Assembly: GCA_029257865.1 (NCBI GenBank)
Contig: JARIAN010000060.1
Span: 1 to 53,718, forward strand
From: Phocaeicola sp.
GTDB lineage: Bacteria > Bacteroidota > Bacteroidia > Bacteroidales > Bacteroidaceae
Length of the DNA stretch: 53,718 nt
Direction of reading: 5' to 3'
The stretch's first letter is position 1, and the number at the start of each line of letters is the position of its first letter. Positions 43,969-53,718 of the stretch are shown piece by piece. The position numbers and the translations under genes are program-made. The notes below the pieces were generated by a model. That model saw only the letters and a list, made by a program, of their open reading frames with translations. It made no database searches and was not told the DNA's origin.

Positions 43969-46074
43969 TCAAATTTCACGAATACTAATAGCCACTCCCC
44001 CACTTGGAGCCAGTCTCTGCTTAAGGATGGTCTTACTACTTACCTTACGAGTGCTTATTACATAATCTTTAGGATTTGTTTTCCAGTGGGCTTTCTTTCC
44101 ATCGGCATAAACAATGGCTTGATATTTCTTCCCTTTGGGGAGAAAACTAAAGTCAATGCATGCTTCACGGGCATTCTCATCGGTTATTCCTCCTACAAAC
44201 CACTCGTTCTTTCCTTTTGCCTTACGAGCTATCGTGATATAATCGCCCGGTTCAGCCTCCAAAATATAAGTATTGTCCCAATCTACTGCCACATCCTTGA
44301 TAAACTGAAAAGCATCCAAATGTTTTTCATAATTCTGATAGAGGTCGGCAGCCATTTGGAGCGGGCTATACATGGTAACATACAGAGCCAACTGTTTAAC
44401 CAAAGTAGTGCCCAGTTTAGCCTTATTATTTCCATATACCGAAAGGTCACCCTCAAAAATACCCGGTGTATAATCCATAGGACCTCCCATCAGCCGGGTA
44501 AAAGGCAGAATGGTCTGATGGTCCGGACGGATACCATTAAACGATTCAAACTCCGTACCTCTGGCAGATTCCTGTGCTATCCAGTTTGGATAAGTACGAC
44601 ACAGACCAGTAGGTCGCACAGCTTCATGTGAATTTACCATGATTTTATACTTAGCAGCCGTTTCCGCCACACGGTTATAATGGTTTACCATCCACTGTCC
44701 GTCGTGATGCTCGCTACGTGGAATTATCGGCCCCACATAACCAGTCTTTACAGCATCATATCCATATCGGTTCATAAAACGGAAAGCATCGTGCATCTGC
44801 CGCTCATAGTCCACCACCGAAGAAGTCGTTTCATGATGCATGATTATCTTCACCCCTTTTTCGGCAGCATAACGCTGCAACTCTGCCACATCAAAATCCG
44901 GATAAGCCTTGGTAAAACTATAGATATACTCCTTTGCATACGCATAGTTATCCTCCCATCCTTCATTCCATCCTTCCACCAATACTGCGTCAAAACCATG
45001 TTCATCCGCAAAATCAATGTATTCTTTCACATGAGCAGTATTGGCCCCATGATGACCATTGGCCTTCAGTTTGGAATAGTCTGTCTCACCAATCACGATA
45101 TCTTGTGTATCGGTATAAGCCCAAGTGGAACCTCCCCCTATAAAATACTCCCACCATACACCTACATACTTTACCGGCTTAATCCATGAAGTATCCTCCA
45201 GTTTGCAAGGTTCATTCAAGTTTGCTATCAGATTAGAAGCCAGAATATCACGCGCATCATCACTGACCACTACCGTACGCCATGGAGTATGGCTACCGGT
45301 CTGTATGAATCCTTTAACTCCGTTCTTGTCGGGAGTAAGATGAGCACTCATCCGAAAAGTCTTGGCATCAAGGTTCAAATGCATTGCCGGATAATTGACC
45401 AATGCCGCTTCATGGATATTGATATACAATCCATCATCCGACTTCAACATTAGCGGAGTCTGCACCGCCAAGTTTGGTGAAGGTGACTTGCAGGCCAAGG
45501 CCTCATTACGTGCTTCATCAATCAACTGCGGCACCTCAGCAAGTTTGGAAGTCGTAATCTGAAACTCATTGGTGTCATAATCTGCCGGTATCCAGAAAGC
45601 CTTGTGATTACCCGACAAGCAAAATTCGGTTACTTCCTCATTCAAAGTAAAATGTCGGAGTTCTTTCTGAACCGGAAATTCATAACGGAATCCCAGTCCA
45701 TCATCAAACAAACGGAAACGGATATTGAATTGCCATCCGGTGTTTTCTTGCTGCAAAGCCACAAACAGTTCCTTATGATAGTCGCGAACCACACAGTTCT
45801 GCCCCCATACTGGATTCCAGGTTGTATCTGAAACATCCTCCTTTGTTTCTATAATGCGAAAATTTTTATCAAATTCATACGAAGGACGAATCAGAAATCC
45901 CATACGACTCTCCTTGATAACTTCTTTACCTTTATAAGTCAAAGAATAGACAGGCACATTGCCTTCTGCCAAATGGAAATCCATCACCAGTTTCCCGTTC
46001 GGTGAAGTCAATGTTTGCGCCCAGGCTGCCAATGACATCCCAAACAACCCTAATAATACAATCAGCTTTTTCAT
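43969..46074 (-). CDS. GH97 alpha-glucosidase, SusB-like inverting type
   Basis: This 701-residue exported enzyme has a signal peptide (MKKLIVLLGLFGMSLAAWAQ). I chose the ATG at 46074. The N-terminal beta-sandwich runs to about 280 and the TIM barrel follows (YVGVWWEYFIGGGSTWAY, then AVLVEGWNEGWEDN). Glutamates expected of the inverting SusB group are present: E415 in MHHETTSS, E484 in NSHEAVRPTG and E508 in RGTEFE. Position KTGYVG lacks the Asp nucleophile of retaining GH97 members. It probably trims alpha-glucans in the periplasm. No other sus gene is adjacent. A consensus promoter lies at 46152-46182. Confidence 0.93.
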   Translation of the reverse strand: MKKLIVLLGLFGMSLAAWAQTLTSPNGKLVMDFHLAEGNVPVYSLTYKGKEVIKESRMGFLIRPSYEFDKNFRIIETKEDVSDTTWNPVWGQNCVVRDYHKELFVALQQENTGWQFNIRFRLFDDGLGFRYEFPVQKELRHFTLNEEVTEFCLSGNHKAFWIPADYDTNEFQITTSKLAEVPQLIDEARNEALACKSPSPNLAVQTPLMLKSDDGLYINIHEAALVNYPAMHLNLDAKTFRMSAHLTPDKNGVKGFIQTGSHTPWRTVVVSDDARDILASNLIANLNEPCKLEDTSWIKPVKYVGVWWEYFIGGGSTWAYTDTQDIVIGETDYSKLKANGHHGANTAHVKEYIDFADEHGFDAVLVEGWNEGWEDNYAYAKEYIYSFTKAYPDFDVAELQRYAAEKGVKIIMHHETTSSVVDYERQMHDAFRFMNRYGYDAVKTGYVGPIIPRSEHHDGQWMVNHYNRVAETAAKYKIMVNSHEAVRPTGLCRTYPNWIAQESARGTEFESFNGIRPDHQTILPFTRLMGGPMDYTPGIFEGDLSVYGNNKAKLGTTLVKQLALYVTMYSPLQMAADLYQNYEKHLDAFQFIKDVAVDWDNTYILEAEPGDYITIARKAKGKNEWFVGGITDENAREACIDFSFLPKGKKYQAIVYADGKKAHWKTNPKDYVISTRKVSSKTILKQRLAPSGGVAISIREI

Positions 46075-46151
46075 ATCGATAGAATTAAATGATAATACTC
46101 TTACTTTCAGCATATAATCATTTGATGACTAATGCCTACAAATAAGAATTA

Positions 46152-46182
46152 CAAAGGTATTTTATTCTGACCATAAACCAAA
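46152..46182 (-). promoter_or_regulatory. Consensus promoter of the GH97 gene
   Basis: On the minus strand TTTG (46179-46182), a 19-bp spacer and TACCTTTG (46152-46159) give a perfect match. The leader to the ATG at 46074 is about 70 nt. No operator-like palindrome is visible nearby. Confidence 0.85.
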
Positions 46183-46338
46183 AGTAGTTCAACAGAAAAT
46201 ATACTTTATACCAATTCAATCCAAAGAAAGCCCCCGAAGTTCTTGTGAACTAATCAAACAAAAACTACCTTTACAAACAAAATCCTGCCTACGTTAACAG
46301 CAGAATTACATTGGTCACTTCTAACTTATCAATTTCTT

Positions 46339-47145
46339 ATGGGACGACTCATTAAATTAGTATTGTACTACTTCGCCTATCAACTGGCCTTTTATGGAAT
46401 ATTCTCCTGCGGATATATGCTCTACCAGCATACCACCAATCTGCCCACCTCACCAAACGGTGATTATATGAACTGCATCATTTGGGCGCAAGCTCTTGCC
46501 ACTGTTGCTATGGGCATTCATTTGATTGCCGGTAAATATGTAGCACTCAACCGGCAGACATGGAGCGGCATTGGAAATGGAAGACTGATGTTCACTTCCA
46601 TAGCCTTCATGGTGGGCATGGGACTATGGAGCAACTACTTGAGCGAAAAGGTGGCACTTCCCAATAACCTACAGGAGGTGTTTAATTATATGATGAAGCA
46701 TCCTCTAGGCATCCTCTCTATCACCGTATTGGCACCTATCGTAGAAGAACTTTTGTTTCGAGGAGCTATACAAGGTCATTTGATGCGCCTATGGAGAAAT
46801 CCCACCTGGAGTATTGTCATCGCTTCACTGACTTTCGGTATCGTACATGGTAATCCGGCACAAGTGCCTTTCGCCTTTATCCTTGGACTGGCTTTGGGAT
46901 GGATCTATTACCGGACAGGAAGCCTGCTGCCCAACATTATAATGCATTTTGTAAACAACACGACTGCCGTAGCGAGTTTCTTGACAACAAAAGACCCGGA
47001 AGCCACTATGACTTCTACTTTTGGAACAACAGGTGCTCTAGGCGCCGCCCTTCTAGGGGGCTTACTGACACTGGTCTGCATTTGGTATATTCAGACCAAA
47101 CTTACCGCCCAACCAACTTTCTGGAAGAACGAAGAAGAACACTAA
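46339..47145 (+). CDS. CPBP-family intramembrane glutamic endopeptidase
   Basis: This 268-residue membrane protein has about seven hydrophobic segments. The catalytic motif VEELLFRGAIQG has EE at 136-137 and Arg at 141. The second motif FGIVHGN has His169, and MHFVNN has His202. These define the CPBP (CAAX protease and bacteriocin-processing) family. Substrates are unknown here. The gene shows no bacteriocin neighbour. A TACCTTTA box near 46266 may be a weak -7 element. Confidence 0.92.
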   Translation: MGRLIKLVLYYFAYQLAFYGIFSCGYMLYQHTTNLPTSPNGDYMNCIIWAQALATVAMGIHLIAGKYVALNRQTWSGIGNGRLMFTSIAFMVGMGLWSNYLSEKVALPNNLQEVFNYMMKHPLGILSITVLAPIVEELLFRGAIQGHLMRLWRNPTWSIVIASLTFGIVHGNPAQVPFAFILGLALGWIYYRTGSLLPNIIMHFVNNTTAVASFLTTKDPEATMTSTFGTTGALGAALLGGLLTLVCIWYIQTKLTAQPTFWKNEEEH

Positions 47146-47242
47146 ATCTTTACATCTTTGCGTTCATTCTACCAGCCCTTAATTTTTCTATAAAACCTAT
47201 TAATTACCATATTAGGATAGCTAATAATCCATTATTTGTCCG

Positions 47243-47250
47243 TATCTTTG
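47243..47250 (+). promoter_or_regulatory. -7 element upstream of the DEAD-box helicase gene
   Basis: TATCTTTG followed by CACC matches TAnnTTTG and gives a leader under 20 nt before the ATG at 47276. No good -33 TTTG is at the expected place. Confidence 0.55.
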
Positions 47251-47275
47251 CACCCGAATTAGATTTTTGAAATAA

Positions 47276-49168
47276 ATGAAGACATTTGAAGAACTCGGCG
47301 TTTCCGCAGAAATACGCCAGGCTATTGAAGAAATGGGATATGAATACCCAATGCCTGTACAAGAAGAAGTAATACCGTATTTGTTGGGAAACCGCAACGA
47401 CGTAGTGGCTCTGGCACAAACCGGAACCGGAAAAACAGCCGCATTTGGTCTGCCGCTGATACAAAAAATTGAAGTAAAACGTTGTGTACCACAAGCTCTT
47501 GTTTTGTGTCCAACACGCGAACTTTGTCTGCAGATAGCAGGCGACTTAACAGATTACTCTAAGTATATCACCAATCTTAAAATACTACCCGTATATGGCG
47601 GCTCATCAATTGAAAGCCAGATACGAAACCTCAAAAAAGGAGTACACATCATCGTGGCTACTCCAGGACGTCTTATTGACTTGATGGAACGTAAGGTGGC
47701 ACAGCTAAGCACCATCCAAGATGTTGTTATGGATGAAGCCGATGAAATGCTGAACATGGGATTTACCGAAAGCATCAATGCCATCTTGGAAAAAGTACCG
47801 GAAGACCGTAATACACTGATGTTCTCGGCTACTATGAGCCCTGAAATTGCACGTATCGCCAAGACTTATCTACACGATGCGAAAGAAATTACTATCGGTA
47901 CAAAAAATGAAGGTAGCAAGAACGTACATCACATTGCATACGTGGTACATGCCAAAGACAAATACTTGGCACTGAAACGTGTAGTTGACTTCTATCCACA
48001 AATTTATGGTATCATTTTCTGCCGCACCCGTAAAGAGACACAGGAAATTGCAGACAAACTAATTCAGGATGGATATAGTGCCGACTCACTGCACGGTGAA
48101 CTGAGCCAGGCTCAACGCGACTTGGTTATGCAGAAATTCCGCCAAAGACATTTGCAGCTTTTGGTGGCTACCGATGTGGCAGCACGTGGTTTGGACGTAA
48201 ACGACCTTACTCACGTTATCAACTATGCTTTGCCTGACGACACCGAAAGCTATACCCACAGAAGCGGACGTACCGGACGTGCCGGAAAAACAGGTATCTC
48301 TATCGCCATCATGAATATGCGCGAAAAAGGAAAAATGCGCGAAATAGAACGCATCATCAAAAAGAAATTCGAAATCGGCGCATTGCCTAGCGGTCAGGCT
48401 ATCTGTGAACAGCAACTGATTAAGGTAATTGACGAGATAGAAAAGGTTAAGGTAGACGAAGAGGAAATTGAAGCATTCTTGCCGGGAATCTACCGCAAAC
48501 TGGAATGGCTGAGCAAAGAGGACTTGATTAAAAGAGTGGTCTCGATGGAATTCAACCGATTCTTGGATTACTATAAAAATGCTCCTGAAATTGAACAGCC
48601 AAAGTCTAGCGACAAAGGTGGTGAAACTAGAGAACGTAAGGATAGAGGCAGCGACCGCGAAAAGACCGCACGCAAAGCGGAAAAGGGATATACAAGATTG
48701 TTCCTCAATTTGGGCAAGACAGATGGTTTCTATGCAAACCAGATTATCGAACTAATCAACCGAAACCTGAAAAAAGAACATATCCAGATTGGTCGTATTG
48801 ACTTGATGCAGAACTTCTCTTTCTTTGAAATCGTAGAAGGACAGGCTCCTGCTGTAATCAAAGCTCTGAATAAAGTGACACTCAACGGCGGACGTAAAGT
48901 TATTGTTGAAGTGGCTGGAGAAAACAATGGGAAAAGTGATAAAGGAGGAAAGAAAAGAGGACGTAAAAATGCCGAAACTGATTCTACAAAAGAAAAAAGA
49001 AGCAAAACTGACAGAAAGGAAAAACTGAGCAGAGAAGAAAGAGGATATACTTCTGCACGTGGACCTAAACGTAAAAATGACTGGCAACAGTTCTTTCAGC
49101 ATGATAATGACTTCAAGACAGACGACTTTGCTGAAGAAGGATGGGCTAAACGTAAAAAACGTAAATAA
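47276..49168 (+). CDS. DEAD-box ATP-dependent RNA helicase (DeaD/CsdA type)
   Basis: This 630-residue helicase remodels RNA, usually in ribosome assembly, mRNA decay or cold response. Domain one has AQTGTGKT (47-54), PTRELCLQIA, the DEAD box at 153-156 and SATMS. Domain two has HRSGRTGRAGKTG. A DbpA-type RNA-binding domain (TRLFLNLGKTDGFYANQIIE, then EHIQIGRIDLMQNFSFFEI) lies at about 470-550. A charged Lys/Arg/Glu tail from about 555 ends the protein. A terminator shared with enolase follows. Confidence 0.95.
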   Translation: MKTFEELGVSAEIRQAIEEMGYEYPMPVQEEVIPYLLGNRNDVVALAQTGTGKTAAFGLPLIQKIEVKRCVPQALVLCPTRELCLQIAGDLTDYSKYITNLKILPVYGGSSIESQIRNLKKGVHIIVATPGRLIDLMERKVAQLSTIQDVVMDEADEMLNMGFTESINAILEKVPEDRNTLMFSATMSPEIARIAKTYLHDAKEITIGTKNEGSKNVHHIAYVVHAKDKYLALKRVVDFYPQIYGIIFCRTRKETQEIADKLIQDGYSADSLHGELSQAQRDLVMQKFRQRHLQLLVATDVAARGLDVNDLTHVINYALPDDTESYTHRSGRTGRAGKTGISIAIMNMREKGKMREIERIIKKKFEIGALPSGQAICEQQLIKVIDEIEKVKVDEEEIEAFLPGIYRKLEWLSKEDLIKRVVSMEFNRFLDYYKNAPEIEQPKSSDKGGETRERKDRGSDREKTARKAEKGYTRLFLNLGKTDGFYANQIIELINRNLKKEHIQIGRIDLMQNFSFFEIVEGQAPAVIKALNKVTLNGGRKVIVEVAGENNGKSDKGGKKRGRKNAETDSTKEKRSKTDRKEKLSREERGYTSARGPKRKNDWQQFFQHDNDFKTDDFAEEGWAKRKKRK

Positions 49169-49194
49169 CCAGTTGCTCGCTTAATAAAAAACAG

Positions 49195-49234
49195 TATCCC
49201 CCTTGTTTTTAGTTGACTAAGAACAAGGGGGATA
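49195..49234. terminator. Bidirectional terminator between the helicase and enolase genes
   Basis: TATCCCCCTTGTT (49195-49207) pairs perfectly with AACAAGGGGGATA (49222-49234) around 14 nt. TTCTTCTTT follows on the plus strand and a T-run (from AATAAAAAA) on the minus strand. Confidence 0.88.
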
Positions 49235-49274
49235 TTCTTCTTTATAAAATATAATCAATAAACATTCTTATTCA

Positions 49275-50609
<1,335 letters not shown>

Positions 50610-50660
50610 CTATCCTAGAAGACAATACCACAAATTAGGTATTTTCTACCCCCAAAAAGA

Positions 50661-50707
50661 TGGCGGGGATTCTTTGTTGGTATCCACCTCACAAAAATTC
50701 CCCGCCA
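50661..50707 (-). terminator. Terminator of rubrerythrin, with nested pairing
   Basis: TGGCGGGGA (50661-50669) pairs with TCCCCGCCA (50699-50707). On the minus strand it is followed by TCTTTTTGG. The 29-nt loop can form small inner pairs (GGT with ACC, TG with CA). It lies 36 bp after the rubrerythrin stop. Confidence 0.8.
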
Positions 50708-50743
50708 CCAAATTTGCCTGTAAGCAAACTATTATGAAACAAA

Positions 50744-51322
50744 TCAATAATTGTTCTTCTTCACTTCGAAATAAGCCTGTGGATGCAAGCAAGCAGGACA
50801 GATTTCAGGAGCTTCAGTACCTACATATAAGTAACCGCAGTTACGGCACTGCCATACCACTTCAACATCCTTCTTGAACACCTTGCCTTCTTCTACATTC
50901 TTTGCCAAAGCTACGTATCTTTCTTCGTGTCCTTTTTCAGCCACTGCAATTTCACGATACATCTTAGCGATAGCAGGGAAACCTTCTTCTTCAGCAATGT
51001 CGGCAAACTTAGGATAATCCAAACTCCATTCTTCATTCTCTCCGGCAGCAGCAGCCTTCAAGTTTTCTAATGTGGTACCGATAACACCTGCCGGATAGCT
51101 TGCAGTGATTTCCACCATGCCACCTTCCAGCCATTTGAACATACGCTTTGCGTGTTCCTTTTCCTGATCTGCAGTTTCAGTAAAGATAGCAGAAATCTGT
51201 TCGTAACCTTCTTTCTTTGCTGCACTTGCAAAATATGTATATCTCATTCTAGCCTGTGACTCACCAGCGAATGATATTGCCAAATTCTTTTCAGTTCTTG
51301 TTCCTTTAACGCTCTTTCCCAT
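50744..51322 (-). CDS. rbr: Rubrerythrin
   Basis: This 192-residue non-heme iron protein reduces peroxide in anaerobes. The four-helix ferritin-like domain holds the diiron ligands in NLAISFAGESQARMRY, ADQEKEHAKRMFK, AKMYREIAVAEKGHEERY. The C-terminal rubredoxin-like domain has CRNCGYLYVG and CPACLHPQAYF, which bind the second iron. Length and order are standard. It has its own promoter and terminator. An oxidative-stress role fits a strict anaerobe. Confidence 0.96.
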   Translation of the reverse strand: MGKSVKGTRTEKNLAISFAGESQARMRYTYFASAAKKEGYEQISAIFTETADQEKEHAKRMFKWLEGGMVEITASYPAGVIGTTLENLKAAAAGENEEWSLDYPKFADIAEEEGFPAIAKMYREIAVAEKGHEERYVALAKNVEEGKVFKKDVEVVWQCRNCGYLYVGTEAPEICPACLHPQAYFEVKKNNY

Positions 51323-51372
51323 AATTGTTAGTTATTTATTGGTTAATTACTATATGTTTTATTTTTGTATTG

Positions 51373-51380
51373 CAAAGATA
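51373..51380 (-). promoter_or_regulatory. -7 element upstream of rubrerythrin
   Basis: The minus strand reads TATCTTTG then CAATA, a TAnnTTTG match, with a leader of about 45 nt. I see no clear -33 TTTG and no operator palindrome. Confidence 0.6.
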
Positions 51381-51494
51381 GTATATATTTTCAAGATTGT
51401 AATCATTACAATATTATTTTATTATTTTTTAATAAAAGACCTCATCTTTTGAAATTATAACCTTATATATATAAGGAATGTGCTGCTTTTTATA

Positions 51495-51502
51495 TACTTT
51501 TG
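51495..51502 (+). promoter_or_regulatory. -7 element that fixes the SulP start
   Basis: TACTTTTG followed by CACTT matches TAnnTTTG. It falls inside an open frame that begins at 51478, so the true SulP start must be downstream, at the ATG at 51538. Confidence 0.6.
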
Positions 51503-51537
51503 CACTTATTTTTGTGATTTATAACATCTATCATTTA

Positions 51538-53238
51538 ATGAAAGCATTTGAATTCAAACCAAAATTGTTCGACACGCTGAAGAATTACAGTAAAGCGGAC
51601 CTGACTACCGACATCATGGCCGGTATCATTGTAGGTATTGTAGCGCTTCCTCTAGCTATTGCATTCGGAATCGCCTCTGGAGTTAGCCCGGAAAAAGGTA
51701 TCATAACAGCTATCATCGCAGGTTTCATCATTTCATTCTTAGGAGGTAGCAAAGTTCAGATTGGAGGTCCTACAGGAGCATTTATTGTAATTATCTACGG
51801 CATTATCCAGCAATATGGTCTTGAAGGATTGATGGTAGCAACTATGATGGCCGGAATTATCTTGATACTTTTGGGCATCTTCAAACTGGGAACTGTCATT
51901 AAGTTTATTCCATACCCTATCATCGTAGGCTTTACTAGCGGTATCGCAGTTACTATCTTCACCACTCAGATTGCCGACATCTTCGGACTGAACTTCGGAG
52001 GAGAAAAAGTTCCAGGTGACTTTGTAGGTAAATGGATTCTTTATTTTAATCATTTCGACACCATCAATTGGTGGAATATGATAGTAAGCCTTATCAGCAT
52101 CTTCATCATTGCCATCACCCCTAAATTCTCCAAGAAAATACCGGGTTCACTGGTAGCTATCATTCTTGTTACATTAGGTGTCTACTTGATGAAAATGTAT
52201 GGTGGCATCACCTGTATTGATACAATCGGCGACCGTTTCAGTATCCAGGCACAACTTCCAAAAGCGTCCGTTCCTTCACTGAACTGGGAAGCCATCAAGA
52301 ATCTTTTCCCTGTAGCTATCACCATTGCTGTATTGGGAGCCATCGAATCATTGTTATCGGCCGCTGTAGCGGATGGGGTGATTAACGACCGCCATGACTC
52401 CAACACCGAACTTATCGCACAAGGTGTAGCCAATCTAGCCACCCCTCTTTTCGGCGGTATCCCTGCCACTGGAGCTATCGCCCGCACAATGACCAATATC
52501 AACAATGGCGGACGCTCTCCCATTGCCGGCATCATCCACGCCATTGTTTTGCTTCTGATTTTATTGTTCCTCATGCCACTTGCACAATATATCCCTATGG
52601 CTTGCTTGGCCGGCGTACTGGTAATTGTATCCTATAATATGAGTGGATGGAGGGTATTTAAAGGTTTACTGAAAAACCCTAAATCGGATGTAACAGTATT
52701 GCTGATCACTTTCTTCCTGACTGTGATATTCGACCTTACAATAGCTATCGAAGTCGGTCTGGTCATTGCCTGTGTACTCTTTATGAAACGTGTAATGGAA
52801 ACCACTGAAATCTCTGTCATTACTGACGAAATCGATCCTAATAAAGAGTCGGACATGCAGGTTAATGAAGAACATCTAATTGTTCCAAAAGGTGTAGAGG
52901 TTTACGAAATCAATGGTCCATACTTCTTTGGTATCGCAACTAAATTTGAAGAGATTATGGCTCGTTTGGGCGACCGTCCTAAAATACGTATCATCCGTAT
53001 GAGAAAGGTTCCTTTTATCGACTCTACCGGTATTCACAACTTGACTACCTTATGTAAAATGTCACAAAAGGAAGATATTCATATTATTTTGTCGGGTGTC
53101 AACACCAAGGTTCATCAAGTGTTGGAAAAATCAGGTTTCTATGAATTGCTAGGACAAGAAAACATATGTAGCAATATCAATGAAGCGTTGGAAGTAGCAG
53201 CCAAAGAAATCAAAGAACTGGAAGCGACTGAACAGTAA
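51538..53238 (+). CDS. SulP-family anion transporter with STAS domain
   Basis: This 566-residue inner-membrane protein moves sulfate, bicarbonate or another anion. I chose the ATG at 51538 because a promoter lies upstream of it inside the longer frame. About ten to twelve hydrophobic segments fill residues 20-420. GIIVGIVALPLAIAFGIASG and QIGGPTGAFIVI are the SulP core motifs. A cytosolic STAS domain (about 440-560) follows, with FIDSTGIHNLTTLCKM. The substrate cannot be told from sequence. It is a single-gene unit with a terminator at 53266-53306. Confidence 0.93.
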   Translation: MKAFEFKPKLFDTLKNYSKADLTTDIMAGIIVGIVALPLAIAFGIASGVSPEKGIITAIIAGFIISFLGGSKVQIGGPTGAFIVIIYGIIQQYGLEGLMVATMMAGIILILLGIFKLGTVIKFIPYPIIVGFTSGIAVTIFTTQIADIFGLNFGGEKVPGDFVGKWILYFNHFDTINWWNMIVSLISIFIIAITPKFSKKIPGSLVAIILVTLGVYLMKMYGGITCIDTIGDRFSIQAQLPKASVPSLNWEAIKNLFPVAITIAVLGAIESLLSAAVADGVINDRHDSNTELIAQGVANLATPLFGGIPATGAIARTMTNINNGGRSPIAGIIHAIVLLLILLFLMPLAQYIPMACLAGVLVIVSYNMSGWRVFKGLLKNPKSDVTVLLITFFLTVIFDLTIAIEVGLVIACVLFMKRVMETTEISVITDEIDPNKESDMQVNEEHLIVPKGVEVYEINGPYFFGIATKFEEIMARLGDRPKIRIIRMRKVPFIDSTGIHNLTTLCKMSQKEDIHIILSGVNTKVHQVLEKSGFYELLGQENICSNINEALEVAAKEIKELEATEQ

Positions 53239-53265
53239 TTGCATCTACGGTTCCATTTAGTACTA

Positions 53266-53306
53266 AAAAAGGATTAATGATGACTCATTCATCATTAATC
53301 CTTTTT
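53266..53306 (+). terminator. Terminator after the SulP gene
   Basis: An 18-bp perfect stem pairs 53266-53283 (AAAAAGGATTAATGATGA) with 53289-53306. The loop is five bases and a T-run follows. It is 27 bp after the stop. Confidence 0.92.
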
Positions 53307-53614
53307 TATATAGAGATGCGAGATGTCAAAGTATCATTTCACTACCCTAGCACAAACTTTGGAAAATACTTTCTGCCAATCCCCTAAAGTTCCTTAGTTA
53401 CCACCTCCATTAATTCAAGAATTTATGGTATAACTTACATCTTACATTTCCAAGGTTTTAAATTTTATAATCCATTAGCTTCAGATTATATACATATACT
53501 ATATTTAAGAAAAGAATTAACTCAATGTATATTTCATCTAAATGTTAAAACAGTTTTAGTTTGGAAGGCATATTCTTAAAACGTGTTATATAACATGATT
53601 TTTTAAGGGGAAAA
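53307..53614. other. Non-coding stretch near the window end, nothing recognised
   Basis: This AT-rich DNA between the SulP terminator and the consensus promoter has no open frame of interest. A small GTTATATAAC palindrome lies near 53584-53593. I see no repeat or RNA gene here. Confidence 0.5.
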
Positions 53615-53645
53615 TTTGCAGATATCCGGAAAAGCCGTACCTTTG
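53615..53645 (+). promoter_or_regulatory. Consensus promoter near the right edge
   Basis: TTTG (53615-53618), a 19-bp spacer and TACCTTTG (53638-53645) followed by CAACG form a perfect Bacteroidetes promoter. It drives a short leader that reaches the terminator at 53689-53714. The gene it serves is outside the window. Confidence 0.88.
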
Positions 53646-53688
53646 CAACGTGTTTTTCATAGTATTAGATTTAAGGTTAACAAAGGTT

Positions 53689-53714
53689 GGAGTACAGCGG
53701 TACTCCTTTTTTTT
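53689..53714 (+). terminator. Terminator-like hairpin in the leader at the right edge
   Basis: GGAGTAC (53689-53695) pairs with GTACTCC (53700-53706) around a four-base loop (AGCG), followed by eight T's (53707-53714). It lies about 37 nt after the expected transcript start, so it could end a transcript of about 60 nt or act as an attenuator. Confidence 0.82.
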
Positions 53715-53718
53715 GCCC

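Overview
The window is a stretch of chromosome from a gut-type Bacteroidales bacterium, most likely Bacteroides or Phocaeicola. Supporting signs are the many promoter elements of the Bacteroidetes form TTTG-N19-20-TAnnTTTG, the weak Shine-Dalgarno signals, and families typical of the group: DUF6242, DUF3810, DUF3836, a SusB-type GH97, a GH2 beta-mannosidase, and the uppS-bamA-ompH-ompH-murI block. I see no insertion sequence, prophage, integrase, CRISPR array, restriction system or other defence island. It is mostly ordinary, densely packed housekeeping DNA.

Layout. Positions 1-4900 are on the minus strand: tRNA-Gly and tRNA-Leu, argH, a START-like protein, pyrE, comF, recX and prmC. Positions 5000-13800 are on the plus strand: ribD, a long gap with a tandem repeat, a DUF6242 lipoprotein, then the envelope block uppS, bamA, two ompH/skp genes and murI. 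Positions 13860-21170 are on the minus strand: a GNAT-like gene, parE, coaD and an S41 protease as one probable operon, and a Na/Ca antiporter with a DUF3810 protein as another. Positions 21250-29460 are on the plus strand: a fused SpmA/SpmB protein, ybeY, mnmG, a parS site, apt, uvrC, dtd, a MazG-like gene and deoC. A polyprenyl synthase (minus) and polA (plus) diverge near 30.5 kb. A secreted DUF3836 protein and ychF follow. From 35.4 to 46.1 kb the minus strand carries rdgB, beta-mannosidase, yitT, leuS, two tRNA-Asp genes and a GH97 alpha-glucosidase. The end holds a CPBP protease and a DEAD-box helicase (plus), enolase and rubrerythrin (minus), a SulP transporter (plus), and a promoter-leader-terminator unit cut by the window edge.

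How the genes work together. Several blocks are functional units. UppS supplies the lipid carrier for wall and surface glycans, BamA and Skp-like chaperones build the outer membrane, and MurI supplies D-glutamate. dtd, leuS, mnmG and three kinds of tRNA gene serve translation. apt, pyrE, rdgB, MazG-like and deoC serve nucleotide supply and clean-up. uvrC, polA and recX serve DNA repair.

The most interesting signals are not genes. They are degenerate tandem repeats with an exact 22-bp period in two gaps (6360-6513 and 42886-43017), with a weaker third case at 22920-23029. There is also a perfect 16-bp parS palindrome just after mnmG, a set of terminators with a second stem inside a long loop, two promoters placed so close to their start codons that the mRNAs may be leaderless, and the short promoter-leader-terminator unit at the right end. 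I found no convincing new multi-gene system.
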